A stretch of DNA of 64,000 nucleotides from Chelatococcus sp. YT9 (GCF_018398315.1 NZ_JAHBRW010000001.1:2364501-2428500), one strand, 5' to 3'. Shown: positions 27,461-37,185, counted from the stretch's first letter. A program made the numbers and translations. The notes: generated by a model not told the origin, from the sequence alone.

Positions 27461-28072
27461 TTACTCTGCCGTCGGCTCGGCCGCGGCATCCTCAGCCACT
27501 TCGAGCTTCGCCGGAGCGGCGATGGTCGCCACGGTGAAGTCCTTCTCGTGGGTCGCGGCCTTGGCACCGGCGGGAAGCTTGACGTCTTCCAGGTGGATAG
27601 ACGCGCCGATCTCCAGGCCAGTGACATCGATCTCGACCGCGTCAGGAATGGCATCAGCCGGGACGATCAATTCGATTGTGTGGTGAACGACGTTGAGCAC
27701 GCCACCGGTCTTGAGACCGGGCGAAGCTTCCTGGTTCACGAAATGCACCGGCACTTCCACGCTGATGGTGGCGTCCTTGGACACACGCAGGAAATCGACG
27801 TGCAGGGGCGTGTCCTTGACCGGGTCGAGCTGGTAGTCGCGCGGAATGACGCGCGTCTTGTCGCCGCCGACTTCAATCTCGAAGAGGGTGGTCAGGAAGT
27901 GGCCGGCGAAGATCAGCCGCTTCGTCTCGTTGTAGTCGAGCGCGATGGAAACGGGCGGCTGTCCGGAGCCGTAGATCACGGCGGGAACTTGGCCTTGACG
28001 ACGAACTGCACGGGCGGCCCCCTTGCCGACCCGTTCGCGCGCCACGGCCTTGATCTGCTTCACAGAGGTCAT
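27461..28072 (-). CDS. rplY: 50S ribosomal protein L25 / CTC family
   Basis: A 203-residue long-form L25 (CTC/TL5 type): an N-terminal 5S rRNA-binding domain (about residues 1-95, with REGRVGKGAARAVRRQG-like basic start) and a C-terminal beta domain (about 100-190), ending in an Ala/Glu-rich tail. It binds 5S rRNA on the large subunit. AAGGA lies 8 bases before ATG 28072. A small stem-loop lies in the leader about 40 bases upstream. The order rplY-pth-ychF is common in Hyphomicrobiales. Confidence 0.95.
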   Translation of the reverse strand: MTSVKQIKAVARERVGKGAARAVRRQGQVPAVIYGSGQPPVSIALDYNETKRLIFAGHFLTTLFEIEVGGDKTRVIPRDYQLDPVKDTPLHVDFLRVSKDATISVEVPVHFVNQEASPGLKTGGVLNVVHHTIELIVPADAIPDAVEIDVTGLEIGASIHLEDVKLPAGAKAATHEKDFTVATIAAPAKLEVAEDAAAEPTAE

Positions 28073-28108
28073 GGTTTAGTCCTTGGTACGACCGGATGAA
28101 ATGCAAAG

Positions 28109-28129
28109 AACCGCGCAGGATGCGCGGTT
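28109..28129 (-). promoter_or_regulatory. Stem-loop in the rplY leader
   Basis: A perfect 8-bp stem, AACCGCGC (28109-28116) and GCGCGGTT (28122-28129), with a 5-base loop, 37 bases upstream of the rplY start. On the minus strand it is followed by CTTTGCATTTC, which is pyrimidine-rich but not a clean U-run. It could be an attenuator or a protein-binding leader element. Confidence 0.4.
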
Positions 28130-28300
28130 GCCTTGAACGTCGTCCGGTGGGCGCCGATGGCACCCCGTGGTTTTTCCAACGTCGAAGTCTATACGCCCGT
28201 GCCTCCAAGGGTGTCTGGCGGGCGCGCGGGGCTTATACCGCCGATCGCGCCGGAAGACAAATCCGCAGGGACGGCGACCGGGGATGACATGGAATGATCA

Positions 28301-28485
28301 GCGCTGATCCCTCCCCTCAGGGGAGGGTGGCCTCGCGCTAGCGAGGTCGGGTGGGGCGAGGCGCGAGCGCGATGCTCCGCTGTCGATGCAAGTGCGCCGT
28401 TCGCCAGCCGGGTCAGCACAAGGGCATCCGTCTTCCTCACCCGGCGCCTACGACGCTACTCTCCCCTGAGGGGAGGGATCAGCGC
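28301..28485. repeat. MITE-like element, copy 1
   Basis: Perfect 25-base terminal inverted repeats (28301-28325 and 28461-28485, core CCCTCCCCTCAGGGGAG) enclose about 135 bases. Just inside the left end is GGTGGCCTCGCGCTAGCGAGG followed by TCGGGTGGGG. The same block recurs, inverted, at 38995-39026. The element contains no transposase gene and lies between prs and rplY. Confidence 0.8.
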
Positions 28486-28557
28486 GGCGCCCGGGGAAAA
28501 CTTGGCCAGACGCACTGCAGCTGACGCGCCGGGGGCCTCGGCGGCGGTGCGCGCCAC

Positions 28558-29502
28558 TCAGTCGAACAGGCTGGAGACGCTCGATTCCGAGGCGGTGCGG
28601 CCGATGGCTTCGCCGAGCAGCGGGGCGATGGTGATGGTGCGGATGTTGCGCGCCACCTTCACCGCCTCGGTCGGCAGGATGGAATCGGTGATCACCATTT
28701 CCTTCAGCTGTGACGAGGCTATCCGTGCCACAGCGCCACCTGAGAGAACCCCGTGGGTGCAGTAGGCATAGACGTCGCGGGCGCCGTGGGCGAGCAGCGC
28801 TTCAGCCGCGTTGCAGAGCGTGCCACCGGAATCGACGATGTCGTCGACCAGGATGCAGGTGCGTCCCTCGACGTTGCCGATGATGTTCATAACCTCGGAT
28901 TCGCCCGGCCGCTCGCGGCGCTTGTCGACGATGGCGAGCGGCGCATCGATCCGCTTGGCAAGCGCGCGGGCGCGCACGACGCCGCCGACGTCCGGCGAGA
29001 TGACCATGAGATTGCCGAGCTCGAGCCGCTCCTTGATGTCGCGCACCATGACCGGCGCGGCAAAGAGGTTGTCGGTTGGAATGTCGAAGAAGCCCTGGAT
29101 CTGGCCCGCATGCAGGTCGACCGTCAGGATGCGGTCAGCACCGGCATGGGTGATCATGTTAGCGACGAGCTTGGCCGAGATCGGCGTGCGACCGGCGGCG
29201 CGACGATCCTGGCGCGCATAACCGAAATAGGGCAGCACCGCCGTGATGCGACGCGCGGACGAACGGCGCAGGGCGTCGATAATGATCAGCAGTTCCATGA
29301 GGTGGTCGTTCGCTGGGAACGACGTCGGCTGCACGACGAATACATCCTCGCCGCGTACATTCTCGAGGATCTCGACGAAGATCTCCATGTCCGCGAAACG
29401 CTTCACCTGGCAAGCGCCGAGCGGGAGCTCAAGGTAGGAGGAGATGGCCTCCGCCAATGGGCGATTGGCATTGCCCGCGACAAGTTTGATCGAGGCTTTC
29501 AT
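28558..29502 (-). CDS. prs: Ribose-phosphate pyrophosphokinase
   Basis: A 314-residue PRPP synthetase that makes phosphoribosyl pyrophosphate from ribose-5-phosphate and ATP, the supply for nucleotide, His and Trp synthesis and for Apt in this window. Landmarks are [15 protein letters not shown] at the N-terminus, the ATP-site stretch [10 protein letters not shown], the [17 protein letters not shown] loop, and the PRPP-binding [17 protein letters not shown] 29502 fits the family; an upstream in-frame ATG at 29580 is not supported. It is transcribed alone. Confidence 0.96.
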   Translation of the reverse strand: MKASIKLVAGNANRPLAEAISSYLELPLGACQVKRFADMEIFVEILENVRGEDVFVVQPTSFPANDHLMELLIIIDALRRSSARRITAVLPYFGYARQDRRAAGRTPISAKLVANMITHAGADRILTVDLHAGQIQGFFDIPTDNLFAAPVMVRDIKERLELGNLMVISPDVGGVVRARALAKRIDAPLAIVDKRRERPGESEVMNIIGNVEGRTCILVDDIVDSGGTLCNAAEALLAHGARDVYAYCTHGVLSGGAVARIASSQLKEMVITDSILPTEAVKVARNIRTITIAPLLGEAIGRTASESSVSSLFD

Positions 29503-29713
29503 GCGGCCGACTTCCGTATGTGAGATGGCGCGATGCGAAATGGCTGTCATGCCGAATGTCACGCTGCCGACATAATCCATTCTCGCGGGCTCATAACAGC
29601 CGAAGCGCTGGCGAACAATACCGGCCGCCGCTCAAAATCGGCCATTGTCGCTCTTGACGCCGGCGCCGGGACAATTCTGCCACGCATGGCGCGTCTCCGC
29701 GCGCGGGAATGCC

Positions 29714-30403
29714 TTACTCAGAGAAGCCGAGTGCCGTCGTTGCCGCCGCCGTCTGGCCCATCGAGGCGGCTTGGCCCACGGATCCCTCACCACCCGATGT
29801 TTGCATACCGTCACCAGCCGACGCGACTACGGTGGCTGAGTTGCCGGAAGCGGGAGCTGGTTCCACCGCAGCGGCCCTGGTGACGAAGGTCTGGCCGCCG
29901 GAGCGCGCGTCAGTCGCGAGGAAGCCCGCCACTTCGCTCATGCTTGTCGAGGCCACCTTGTTAATGACTGTCTGATCGACGGAGGTCCAGGCATCGCTTG
30001 TCCCGGCATCCGTCTTACCGGCGTGCCCCGCCGATCCGGTCACAGAGAAGCTCGTCCCCTCGATCCGCTTGGCGCGGCGCTTGTCGCCGTCAAAGACATC
30101 CCAGACGAACGCAAGTTCCGTCGAGCCGTCCTGGCGATCATACGCGGTGAGATAGCCCCTGAGCCTGTAACGCGCGTCCGTGCCCGAAACGAGTTCCACC
30201 TTGCGTGCCGCCGCGGCCGATGCCAGTGCGCTGGACAGCTCGGACTTCACGGGATCAGGCGCTCCCTCGATGCTTTCAAGCGCGACAGGCATTCCAGGCG
30301 GCGCGTTCATGGCGGTGGGATTGGTCTGACAGGCGCCGAGCGCAAGCGTTAGCGTTGCGATGCCGCCGGGAATCAGCAGCGAGGTCAATGCCTTTTGGGT
30401 CAT
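29714..30403 (-). CDS. Hypothetical lipoprotein
   Basis: A 229-residue protein with a lipoprotein signal peptide ending in the lipobox LALGAC (Cys25). The mature part has one compact-looking domain (about residues 45-175) with the strands RYRLRGYLTAY and TELAFVWDVFDG, and a low-complexity Ala/Gly/Ser tail. I do not recognise a named domain, though the layout resembles small outer-membrane-assembly-type lipoproteins of alphaproteobacteria. A perfect TTAA-N7-TTAA site lies 34-48 bases upstream of its start, suggesting CtrA control. Confidence 0.75.
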   Translation of the reverse strand: MTQKALTSLLIPGGIATLTLALGACQTNPTAMNAPPGMPVALESIEGAPDPVKSELSSALASAAAARKVELVSGTDARYRLRGYLTAYDRQDGSTELAFVWDVFDGDKRRAKRIEGTSFSVTGSAGHAGKTDAGTSDAWTSVDQTVINKVASTSMSEVAGFLATDARSGGQTFVTRAAAVEPAPASGNSATVVASAGDGMQTSGGEGSVGQAASMGQTAAATTALGFSE

Positions 30404-30436
30404 ACGTTTCCGCCGCTCCGTTCCGCTGATTTTCGC

Positions 30437-30451
30437 TTAACAGACTCTTAA
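30437..30451. promoter_or_regulatory. CtrA-type binding site
   Basis: TTAA-CAGACTC-TTAA, an exact match to the TTAA-N7-TTAA consensus of the cell-cycle regulator CtrA, in the divergent gap between the lipoprotein gene (minus, start 30403) and the MscS channel gene (plus, start 30662). Its position suits the lipoprotein promoter better. Confidence 0.5.
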
Positions 30452-30661
30452 CGTTTACGCCGCCCTCACGGCAACGTCCAGTTCACTCGATGGTGTTGGT
30501 TACCATCCCGCGCATGATGATGCCGGAAAGAGATAGAAACGCTTGCGCGCAAACAACTTACGCGCAACTTAGAGCAACAGTCCGCGCCCGCCGGCTTTCT
30601 CTCCCAAGCGGAGGCTTAGCAAAGCGTGGGACGAAGCAGCTTCCGTCACGAGGGATTGGCG

Positions 30662-32746
30662 ATGAGTCGTGCGTTCAACATCAGGCCGTGGCGGCTCGCC
30701 ATGTCTGTGCTGGCGGTTTTCGTGGTGGGCATGATCCTTGGTGTATCCGTAGCGGACGCGGCAACACCGGCCGAAGCGCCGCAAGCTGAGGCGGCGACGG
30801 GCAACGTGCTTCGCAACGAGCTGGACAGCGGCTTTACCCGGGCTTGGGCGAAGGTCGACGACATCAGTGGCCGTCTAGCAACGGTCCTGGCGGCACTGCC
30901 CGCGGCGCCCCGCGGGTTGGCGGAGGGCACGGTCGCGCTTCTGGGCACGGCCACGTATCCGGTGCTAACCCTTTCCAAGGCGCTTGCCGTCGTTCTCGTC
31001 GTCATTGTTCTGCCCCCTCTCATCAGTGGTCTCATCAGGCGCTGGATGCGGCACGTCACCTTCGCCGGGCCAAGTGCTGGCGCGATATTGCGCCACGGTC
31101 TGCTCGACATTGTAGCCCTGGGGATCACCGTTGCCGTCGTGGGTGTTTTCGGGCGCCGCTTGCTGCAAGGGCCGACATTGTTCGATACCTTTGCCGTCGG
31201 CTTGGGGCTCGCCGCCGTGCAGTGGCGCATCTGGATGCTGCCGTTCCTCATCTTGTTGCGGCCGGCTGATCCGGAGCAACGGCTTGCCGTAGCGGATAAT
31301 CATCGAGCCCGAATGGCATATCGCAGTGCGGGGCTGTGTTTCGCAGCCGGCTTTGTCGCAGCGAAATACCTGCCTCTCATGGTAGATGTGGGCATGCCCA
31401 TCGTCGCAGCGCAAGCCGCAGGTACCGTCGTAGGCGCGCTGATCATGATCGGGGCCATGACGGCGCTGCAGCGGTTTTTCGCTCAGGCTCGGGGCTGGCG
31501 CAAGACGCTCGGGATTGTGGCGAAGGCCATGGTGGTCGTGGGCTGGGCGCTCTGGACCATCGGCCTCAGCATGCTGAAGTTCCAGGCCTACAACATCGTG
31601 TTCTGGGCCATGGAGGTGGCGATTGCCACCTATGTCGTCGAGCGCCTCCTTTCACGCGCGATCGCGCAGCGGGCGGCGAATGGCGCCCCCGGCCACGACA
31701 AGAATCATTTCTCGCTCTTGCACATCATGCGGCGCGTCGTCGTACCTGTGGCGGCTGCTGTCGTGCTCGTCATGCTGGCGCGTTCGTGGCTGGTGGATGT
31801 GCTCGGTGTCTTCAGCTGGGAAGAGTGGCTGAGATTCGACCATGCTTTGATCATGGTCGTCACGGTGCTTATTCTCGGCCACATCGCCTATGAGCTTCTC
31901 GGCTACTGGTCCGCGACGAAGCTGGCTCCACCCCCTGTGGCGGTGCCGGCGGACGCGGGCCATGAGGATCTTCTTCCCGGCACAGGGCAGCCCACTTCGC
32001 GTCTGTCCAGCATCATGCCGGTCGTGCGCGGGTTTTTCGGCGTCCTTGTGGTCGCGACAGCGTTGCTACTCGGCCTGTCGCATCTCGGCGTCAATATCTC
32101 GCCGCTGCTCGCGGGGGCAGGTATCTTCGGTCTCGCCTTTTCATTCGGCTCCCAGACCCTGGTGAAGGACATCGTCTCAGGCGTCTTCTTCGTGGCGGAT
32201 GATGCGTTCCGGGTGGGGGAATATATTCAGGCGGGGAGCCACAAGGGCACTGTGGAGAAGCTTTCCCTGCGATCTGTCCGGGTGCGCCATCAGAACGGCC
32301 AGTTTCACACGATTCCCTACGGCCAGCTCGGCGCGGTCACGAACTTCAGCCGCGATTATGCGACCATCAAGTTCAACCTTCGCCTCGCGCGGGACACCGA
32401 CATGGAAAAGGCGCGCAAGCTTGCCAAGAAGGTCGGGGTAGAGCTGGCGGAGATGCCCGAGTATGCCGATCAGTTCATCGCACCGTTCAAGATGCAGGGT
32501 GTCACGGATATCGAGCCGAACGCGCTCCTCTGCCGCTTCAAATTCACCGTCAAACCCGGCAAGCAGACCATGATCCAGCGAGAGGCCATCAAGCGCCTTC
32601 ACAAAGCTTACCACGACAACGGCATCGAGTTCGCTTCCAATGCCGTGGTCGTGCAGGGGCAGAGTGGCGCGCCGCATGAACAGGCGCTCGAAGCCGCCGG
32701 CGCTGCAGCGACAACGCTTACCCCCGCGCCGTCCCCCGCCGGGTGA
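30662..32746 (+). CDS. MscS family mechanosensitive ion channel
   Basis: A 694-residue large-type MscS protein. A signal peptide (about residues 1-33) and a periplasmic segment precede some ten membrane helices. The MscS core is at about residues 455-620: the pore-helix region LLAGAGIFGLAFSFGSQTLVKDIVSG, then the beta domain GEYIQAGSHKGTVEKLSLRSVRVRHQNG and GQFHTIPYGQL. It should open under membrane tension to release solutes in osmotic downshift. ATG 30662 has GAGGG 8 bases upstream. It is followed 6 bases later by a P-loop kinase-like gene. Confidence 0.9.
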   Translation: MSRAFNIRPWRLAMSVLAVFVVGMILGVSVADAATPAEAPQAEAATGNVLRNELDSGFTRAWAKVDDISGRLATVLAALPAAPRGLAEGTVALLGTATYPVLTLSKALAVVLVVIVLPPLISGLIRRWMRHVTFAGPSAGAILRHGLLDIVALGITVAVVGVFGRRLLQGPTLFDTFAVGLGLAAVQWRIWMLPFLILLRPADPEQRLAVADNHRARMAYRSAGLCFAAGFVAAKYLPLMVDVGMPIVAAQAAGTVVGALIMIGAMTALQRFFAQARGWRKTLGIVAKAMVVVGWALWTIGLSMLKFQAYNIVFWAMEVAIATYVVERLLSRAIAQRAANGAPGHDKNHFSLLHIMRRVVVPVAAAVVLVMLARSWLVDVLGVFSWEEWLRFDHALIMVVTVLILGHIAYELLGYWSATKLAPPPVAVPADAGHEDLLPGTGQPTSRLSSIMPVVRGFFGVLVVATALLLGLSHLGVNISPLLAGAGIFGLAFSFGSQTLVKDIVSGVFFVADDAFRVGEYIQAGSHKGTVEKLSLRSVRVRHQNGQFHTIPYGQLGAVTNFSRDYATIKFNLRLARDTDMEKARKLAKKVGVELAEMPEYADQFIAPFKMQGVTDIEPNALLCRFKFTVKPGKQTMIQREAIKRLHKAYHDNGIEFASNAVVVQGQSGAPHEQALEAAGAAATTLTPAPSPAG

Positions 32747-32752
32747 GCGCAG

Positions 32753-33310
32753 ATGCAGGATGAGGTCCGTCCTCGGCGCATCGCCATTCTCGGCAGCGCC
32801 GGCAGTGGCAAGTCGACGCTCGCCAGGCAGATCGGCGAGCGCCTCGGCCTGCCCGTGATTCATCTCGACGTGCTGTTCTGGGAGCCCGGTTGGACTCAAC
32901 CGGATGACACGGCGTTCCGGGCGCGGGTGGCGGCTGCGCTCGCGGGTGATGCCTGGATCTCCGAGGGCAACTATTCCCGCCAGACCTTTGACCTGCGTGT
33001 ACCGCGGGCTGACCAGGTGATCTGGATGGAAACGCCCCGGCTCCTCTGCCTGTGGCGCGTGCTGGTGCGTGGGCTGCGGGGAGGGCGCCGGCCGGACCTG
33101 CCGGCGGGATGCGAGGAGAAGATGAATCGGGAATATGTTGAGTTCTTGCGGTACGTCTGGAATTTCAACAGGGACGTTCGCCCGCGCATCGAAGCCCATC
33201 TGAAAGCGGTCGGGCCCTCGGTTTCCGTCACGCGCCTTCACAACAGAGCTGATATCGCGGCTTATCTCGAAACGTTGCCTGCCACGCGCCAGGCTGTGGC
33301 CAGCCTGTGA
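32753..33310 (+). CDS. P-loop NTPase, adenylate-kinase-like (FlaR/topology-modulation type)
   Basis: A 185-residue P-loop protein with Walker A GSAGSGKST at residues 14-22, followed by the strand VIHLDVLFWEPGW typical of the FlaR-like group annotated as DNA topology modulation proteins, and the ISEGNYS motif. The C-terminal part is helical. The true phosphoryl acceptor is unknown and the old FlaR name is not a functional proof. It starts 6 bases after the MscS stop. A 7-bp GAAA-tetraloop hairpin (33307-33324) overlaps its stop codon but lacks a T-run. Confidence 0.8.
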   Translation: MQDEVRPRRIAILGSAGSGKSTLARQIGERLGLPVIHLDVLFWEPGWTQPDDTAFRARVAAALAGDAWISEGNYSRQTFDLRVPRADQVIWMETPRLLCLWRVLVRGLRGGRRPDLPAGCEEKMNREYVEFLRYVWNFNRDVRPRIEAHLKAVGPSVSVTRLHNRADIAAYLETLPATRQAVASL

Positions 33311-33409
33311 CGCGAAAGCGTCACCCGGGATCAGCCGGCGTGAAATGCATCGAGATGTGGGGTTGATCGCTGCAGTCCCCTTGACCTCGGACGCTGCCGG
33401 GGTCACGTC

Positions 33410-35614
33410 ATGCGCATGGTGACGGGACGCGACGACGAGCGGAATGAGGAAAACAAGGCACCGGTCGTGCCGGCATCGCTGACGACGGGTGAGGGCGTTG
33501 CTGGCGAGGATGCCGGTGATGTCACGTCGAACATCGACTTCGACTTCGCTGAAAAGGCGCCTGCCTCACTGCGTGCGGGCGCGATGGTCATTCGCGATTT
33601 CTGGCAGACTGCTCCCAATAGTCCCGGCGTCTATCGCATGATCGATGCGGATGGTGACGTGCTGTATGTCGGCAAGGCCAGACATATCAAGAAGCGCATC
33701 GCCTCCTACATCAAGGGCATCGGCCATGGCGGCAACCGCACCGCGCGCATGATTGCCGAGACGGCGGCGATGGAATTCGTCGTCACCCAGACGGAAACCG
33801 AGGCGCTGCTGCTCGAGGCCAATCTCATCAAGCAGCTGCGCCCGCGCTACAACGTGCTGCTCAGGGACGACAAGTCGTTTCCCTATATCCTTTTGACAGG
33901 CGACCATCCCGCGCCGCAACTCGTGAAGCATCGTGGCGCGCGCAACCGCAAGGGGGACTATTACGGTCCGTTTGCAAGCGCCGGCGCCGTGACGCGCACC
34001 GTGAATGCCCTGCAGCGCGCCTTCCTGCTGCGCACCTGCACCGACAGCTACTACGAGAACCGAAGCCGCCCCTGCCTCCTGTTCCAGATCAAGCGGTGCT
34101 CGGCGCCGTGCACCGGCGAGATCGACCTGGACGACTACGCGGGGCTCGTCGCGGAGGCACGCGCCTTCCTGTCCGGGCGCTCGACCGCCGTGAAGAAGGC
34201 TCTCGCGGCGGAGATGCAGCATGCTTCCGAGGAGCTGGAGTTCGAGCGGGCTGCCCGCTACCGCGATCGTCTCGCGGCGCTGTCGGCGGTGCAAGCAACC
34301 CAGGACGTCAATCCGCAGTCCGTGGAGGAAGCGGATGTCTTCGCCATCGATCTTCAGGCTGGACAGTTCTGCGTGCAGGTCTTCTTTTTCCGGAACTATC
34401 AGAACTGGGGCAATCGGGCCTATTTTCCCAAGGCAGATGCAGGTTTGACCCCGGACGAGGTACTCTCATCCTTCATTGCCCAGTTCTACGATGACAAGCC
34501 TTGTCCGCGGCTCGTGTTGCTGTCCCACGACCTGCCCGAGCAGGGACTGCTGGCGGAGGCACTTTCCACCCAGCGGAGCGGTCGGGTCGAAGTCGCGACG
34601 CCGCGCCGGGGCGAGAAGCGCGACCTCGTGGAGCACGCGCTCAAGAATGCAAAGGAGGCGCTGGCCCGCCGATTGGCGGACAGTGCCTCACAGGAGAAGC
34701 TTCTGGGTGGGCTTGCCAAGGCCTTCGGCCTCGCCGCGCCGCCACGTCGCATCGAGGTCTACGACAACTCGCATATCATGGGGACCAATGCGGTCGGCGC
34801 GATGATCGTCGCCGGACGCCAAGGGTTCATGAAGACGCATTATCGCACCTTCAATATCCGTTCCGAGGATCTCACGCCCGGGGATGACTTTGGGATGATG
34901 CGGGAAGTCCTGAGCCGCCGATTTGCTCGCCTCCTCAAGGAGGCGCCGCGAGGCGGCGCAGACCTGTCGCCGGCAAGTGCCGTTGCGCCGGAAGATATGG
35001 CTCTGCCTCTCGTCGGGGCCGGCGGGGGGATCGGGGAGATGCCTCTGGCAGCCCCGTCGCGACAGTCATCCTCCCTTCCGGAGGGAGCGGAGGCCACGCT
35101 CGAGGCCGAGCTGGACGCTGAGCCAGACGACGATCTTCTGGATGATGACAGCTTCCCGGCCTGGCCTGACCTCGTCCTGATCGACGGTGGGCGCGGGCAG
35201 CTCGAAGCGGCGCGGGCGGCGCTCGCCGAGATCGGCATCACAGACGTGCCGCTGGTTGGCGTCGCCAAGGGCGCGGATCGCGACGCGGGGCGGGAGACCT
35301 TCGTGATGGCCGAGCGGGCACCGTTCAAGCTCGCGCCGCGTGATCCCGCGCTCTATTTCATCCAGCGTCTGCGGGACGAGGCGCACCGCTTCGCGATCGG
35401 TACCCACCGTGCGAAGCGCAAGCGCGCCTTTACGAAGAATCCGCTTGACGAGATCACGGGCATCGGTCCCTCGCGCAAGCGGGCCCTGCTCCTGCATTTT
35501 GGCACCGCCAAGGCGGTGTCACGCGCCTCGCTGGAAGATCTGCAACGGGCGCCGGGCATCAATGCAGCGACCGCACGAACTATTTATGAGTTCTTTCACG
35601 AGAATCAGGGCTGA
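33410..35614 (+). CDS. uvrC: Excinuclease ABC subunit C
   Basis: A 734-residue UvrC, longer than the common 600-650. It makes both incisions in nucleotide excision repair with UvrA/UvrB. Order: an acidic N-terminal extension (about 1-65), GIY-YIG nuclease (GVYRM at 73-77, YVGKA at 86-90), zinc-like and UVR regions, the RNase H-like endonuclease with [17 protein letters not shown] and [11 protein letters not shown], and C-terminal helix-hairpin-helix repeats ([13 protein letters not shown]). A Gly/Ala/Pro- and Asp-rich linker of about 65 residues (bases 34940-35160) splits the RNase H-like domain. Followed 5 bases later by pgsA. Confidence 0.96.
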   Translation: MRMVTGRDDERNEENKAPVVPASLTTGEGVAGEDAGDVTSNIDFDFAEKAPASLRAGAMVIRDFWQTAPNSPGVYRMIDADGDVLYVGKARHIKKRIASYIKGIGHGGNRTARMIAETAAMEFVVTQTETEALLLEANLIKQLRPRYNVLLRDDKSFPYILLTGDHPAPQLVKHRGARNRKGDYYGPFASAGAVTRTVNALQRAFLLRTCTDSYYENRSRPCLLFQIKRCSAPCTGEIDLDDYAGLVAEARAFLSGRSTAVKKALAAEMQHASEELEFERAARYRDRLAALSAVQATQDVNPQSVEEADVFAIDLQAGQFCVQVFFFRNYQNWGNRAYFPKADAGLTPDEVLSSFIAQFYDDKPCPRLVLLSHDLPEQGLLAEALSTQRSGRVEVATPRRGEKRDLVEHALKNAKEALARRLADSASQEKLLGGLAKAFGLAAPPRRIEVYDNSHIMGTNAVGAMIVAGRQGFMKTHYRTFNIRSEDLTPGDDFGMMREVLSRRFARLLKEAPRGGADLSPASAVAPEDMALPLVGAGGGIGEMPLAAPSRQSSSLPEGAEATLEAELDAEPDDDLLDDDSFPAWPDLVLIDGGRGQLEAARAALAEIGITDVPLVGVAKGADRDAGRETFVMAERAPFKLAPRDPALYFIQRLRDEAHRFAIGTHRAKRKRAFTKNPLDEITGIGPSRKRALLLHFGTAKAVSRASLEDLQRAPGINAATARTIYEFFHENQG

Positions 35615-35619
35615 ATAGC

Positions 35620-36282
35620 ATGGTCGATGGAATTTCTCCGAAGCCGTTGACCGCAGCAGATACTCATGGTTCTTCCGGGAGCAGTGATTTGCCCGGTCTT
35701 TCGATGCGACGCGCACGTACGTTCAGCCTGCCCAACATCCTGACCTATGGTCGGGTACTTGCTGTTCCGGCTCTGGTGATCTGCCTTTTCTGGCCACATG
35801 ACACCGTTCTGCGGTGGGGCGCGTTCTTCATCTTCGTCGCAGCCGCGATCACCGATTATTTCGATGGCTACCTGGCCCGGGCCTGGTCGCAGCAATCGGC
35901 AATCGGACGAATGCTTGACCCCATTGCCGACAAGCTGCTGGTGGCGGCGAGCCTGCTGATGCTGGTGGCGGACGGGACCATCCGCAGCTGGTCGCTCTGG
36001 GCAGCCATCATCATTCTCTGCCGCGAGATCCTCGTGTCGGGCCTCAGGGAGTTTCTGGCGGAACTGCAGGTGAGCGTGCCGGTAACCAAAGTCGCCAAAT
36101 GGAAGACTACCCTGCAGCTTCTCGCTGTCGGTTTTCTCGTGGCGGGCCCTGCCGGCGATCGTGTGATGGGCGGGACGACGCAGATCGGTCTGGTGCTCCT
36201 CTGGGTTGCCGCCCTGCTGACGCTTTATACGGGCTTCGACTATTTCCGTGCCGGCTTGCGGCATCTTATCGACCAGGAGTAG
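35620..36282 (+). CDS. pgsA: CDP-diacylglycerol-glycerol-3-phosphate 3-phosphatidyltransferase
   Basis: A 220-residue CDP-alcohol phosphotransferase that makes phosphatidylglycerol phosphate, the committed step to phosphatidylglycerol and cardiolipin. The motif D-x2-D-G-x2-A-R-x8-G-x3-D-x3-D is seen as TDYFDGYLAR then GRMLDPIADK. Several hydrophobic segments span the rest; an N-terminal soluble leader of about 30 residues precedes them. It lies between uvrC and moaD, the usual order in this group. Confidence 0.95.
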   Translation: MVDGISPKPLTAADTHGSSGSSDLPGLSMRRARTFSLPNILTYGRVLAVPALVICLFWPHDTVLRWGAFFIFVAAAITDYFDGYLARAWSQQSAIGRMLDPIADKLLVAASLLMLVADGTIRSWSLWAAIIILCREILVSGLREFLAELQVSVPVTKVAKWKTTLQLLAVGFLVAGPAGDRVMGGTTQIGLVLLWVAALLTLYTGFDYFRAGLRHLIDQE

Positions 36283-36397
36283 AGGGCTTGGCGAGGAGTG
36301 GCTGAAGAATCAAGGGTGGGGCTTGTTTCGGTCCGCTCACAGCGGCACTACATAACTTATCGTCGTTGGCCCATGCGGCCCTGTCAGGATATGACCG

Positions 36398-36658
36398 ATG
36401 GCCGAGGTGAAGCTGATTTATTTCGCGTGGCTGCGCGAGCGTATCGGGCGAGGTGAGGAGATGATCGTTCTCGCCCCTGGCATAAAGACGATCGGTGATC
36501 TGGTGTCGTGGTTGCGTACACGCGGCGAAGGATACGCGTCGGCCTTCGCCCAGCCGGATATCGTGCGCGCCGCCGTCGACCGCCGCCACTGTCGCCCTGA
36601 CACACCGCTGGCCGGCGCACGCGAGATCGCCTTCTTTCCTCCGATGACAGGCGGCTGA
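36398..36658 (+). CDS. moaD: Molybdopterin synthase sulfur carrier subunit (small subunit)
   Basis: An 86-residue ubiquitin-fold protein that carries the thiocarboxylate sulfur for molybdopterin. The essential C-terminal Gly-Gly is present (PPMTGG), preceded by the typical EIAFFPPM. It begins 115 bases after pgsA and ends 2 bases before moaE, so the two subunits are made together. Confidence 0.95.
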   Translation: MAEVKLIYFAWLRERIGRGEEMIVLAPGIKTIGDLVSWLRTRGEGYASAFAQPDIVRAAVDRRHCRPDTPLAGAREIAFFPPMTGG

Positions 36659-36660
36659 CG

Positions 36661-37137
36661 ATGACTACAGCGGGCGCCTCCATCATTGTCCAGGTCCAGC
36701 GGGAGCCGTTCGATCCCAGCGCCATCGCTGCCCAGCTGACGACGGGTCGTACAGATATCGGCGCGGTGGTCACTTTCACTGGCCTGTGCCGTGACGAGAA
36801 CGGCGCACTGGCGGTATTGGAGCTTGAACACTATCCCGGCATGGCCGAGGAGGAGATCGGCCGGCTCGTGGAGGAGGCCGCCAAGCGCTGGCCCCTCGTC
36901 GGCCTCGCCGTGGTCCATCGCTTCGGTCCGATACGCCCCGGCGAAATGATCGTGGCCGTCGTGACCGCATCCATTCACCGCCAAGCCGCTTTCGAGGCAG
37001 CGTCCTTCCTGATGGATTATCTCAAGACGTCGGCGCCCTTCTGGAAGAAGGAGCATCGCATCGATGGCGCGGAGACCTGGGTTGGGGCGCGCGCCAGCGA
37101 TGACCAAGCAACCGACCGCTGGCGGTCAGTGGAATAG
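36661..37137 (+). CDS. moaE: Molybdopterin synthase catalytic subunit (large subunit)
   Basis: A 158-residue MoaE that, with MoaD, inserts two sulfurs into precursor Z to form molybdopterin. Conserved stretches include GAVVTFTGLCR, LELEHYPGMAE, VVHRFGPIRPGE and the active-site Lys region KTSAPFWKKEH. It starts directly after the moaD stop. A probable terminator follows at 37186. Confidence 0.95.
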   Translation: MTTAGASIIVQVQREPFDPSAIAAQLTTGRTDIGAVVTFTGLCRDENGALAVLELEHYPGMAEEEIGRLVEEAAKRWPLVGLAVVHRFGPIRPGEMIVAVVTASIHRQAAFEAASFLMDYLKTSAPFWKKEHRIDGAETWVGARASDDQATDRWRSVE

Positions 37138-37185
37138 AGATTAAGTGCTTTCCCTTACTCTAGTCTGGCTCGTCCCGGCCGTCCC

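Noticed and set aside
33307-33324. GAAA-tetraloop hairpin at the stop of the P-loop gene
   Set aside because: A real 7-bp hairpin, but with no T-run behind it and only 85 bases before uvrC, so I do not call it a terminator.
32177-33406. 409-codon minus-strand open frame over the MscS 3' end and P-loop gene
   Set aside because: Spans two real genes on the opposite strand and has no recognisable domain.
33311-33409. SOS box (GAAC-N7-GAAC type) upstream of uvrC
   Set aside because: No such motif is present in the gap before uvrC; the uvrB promoter lies outside the window.
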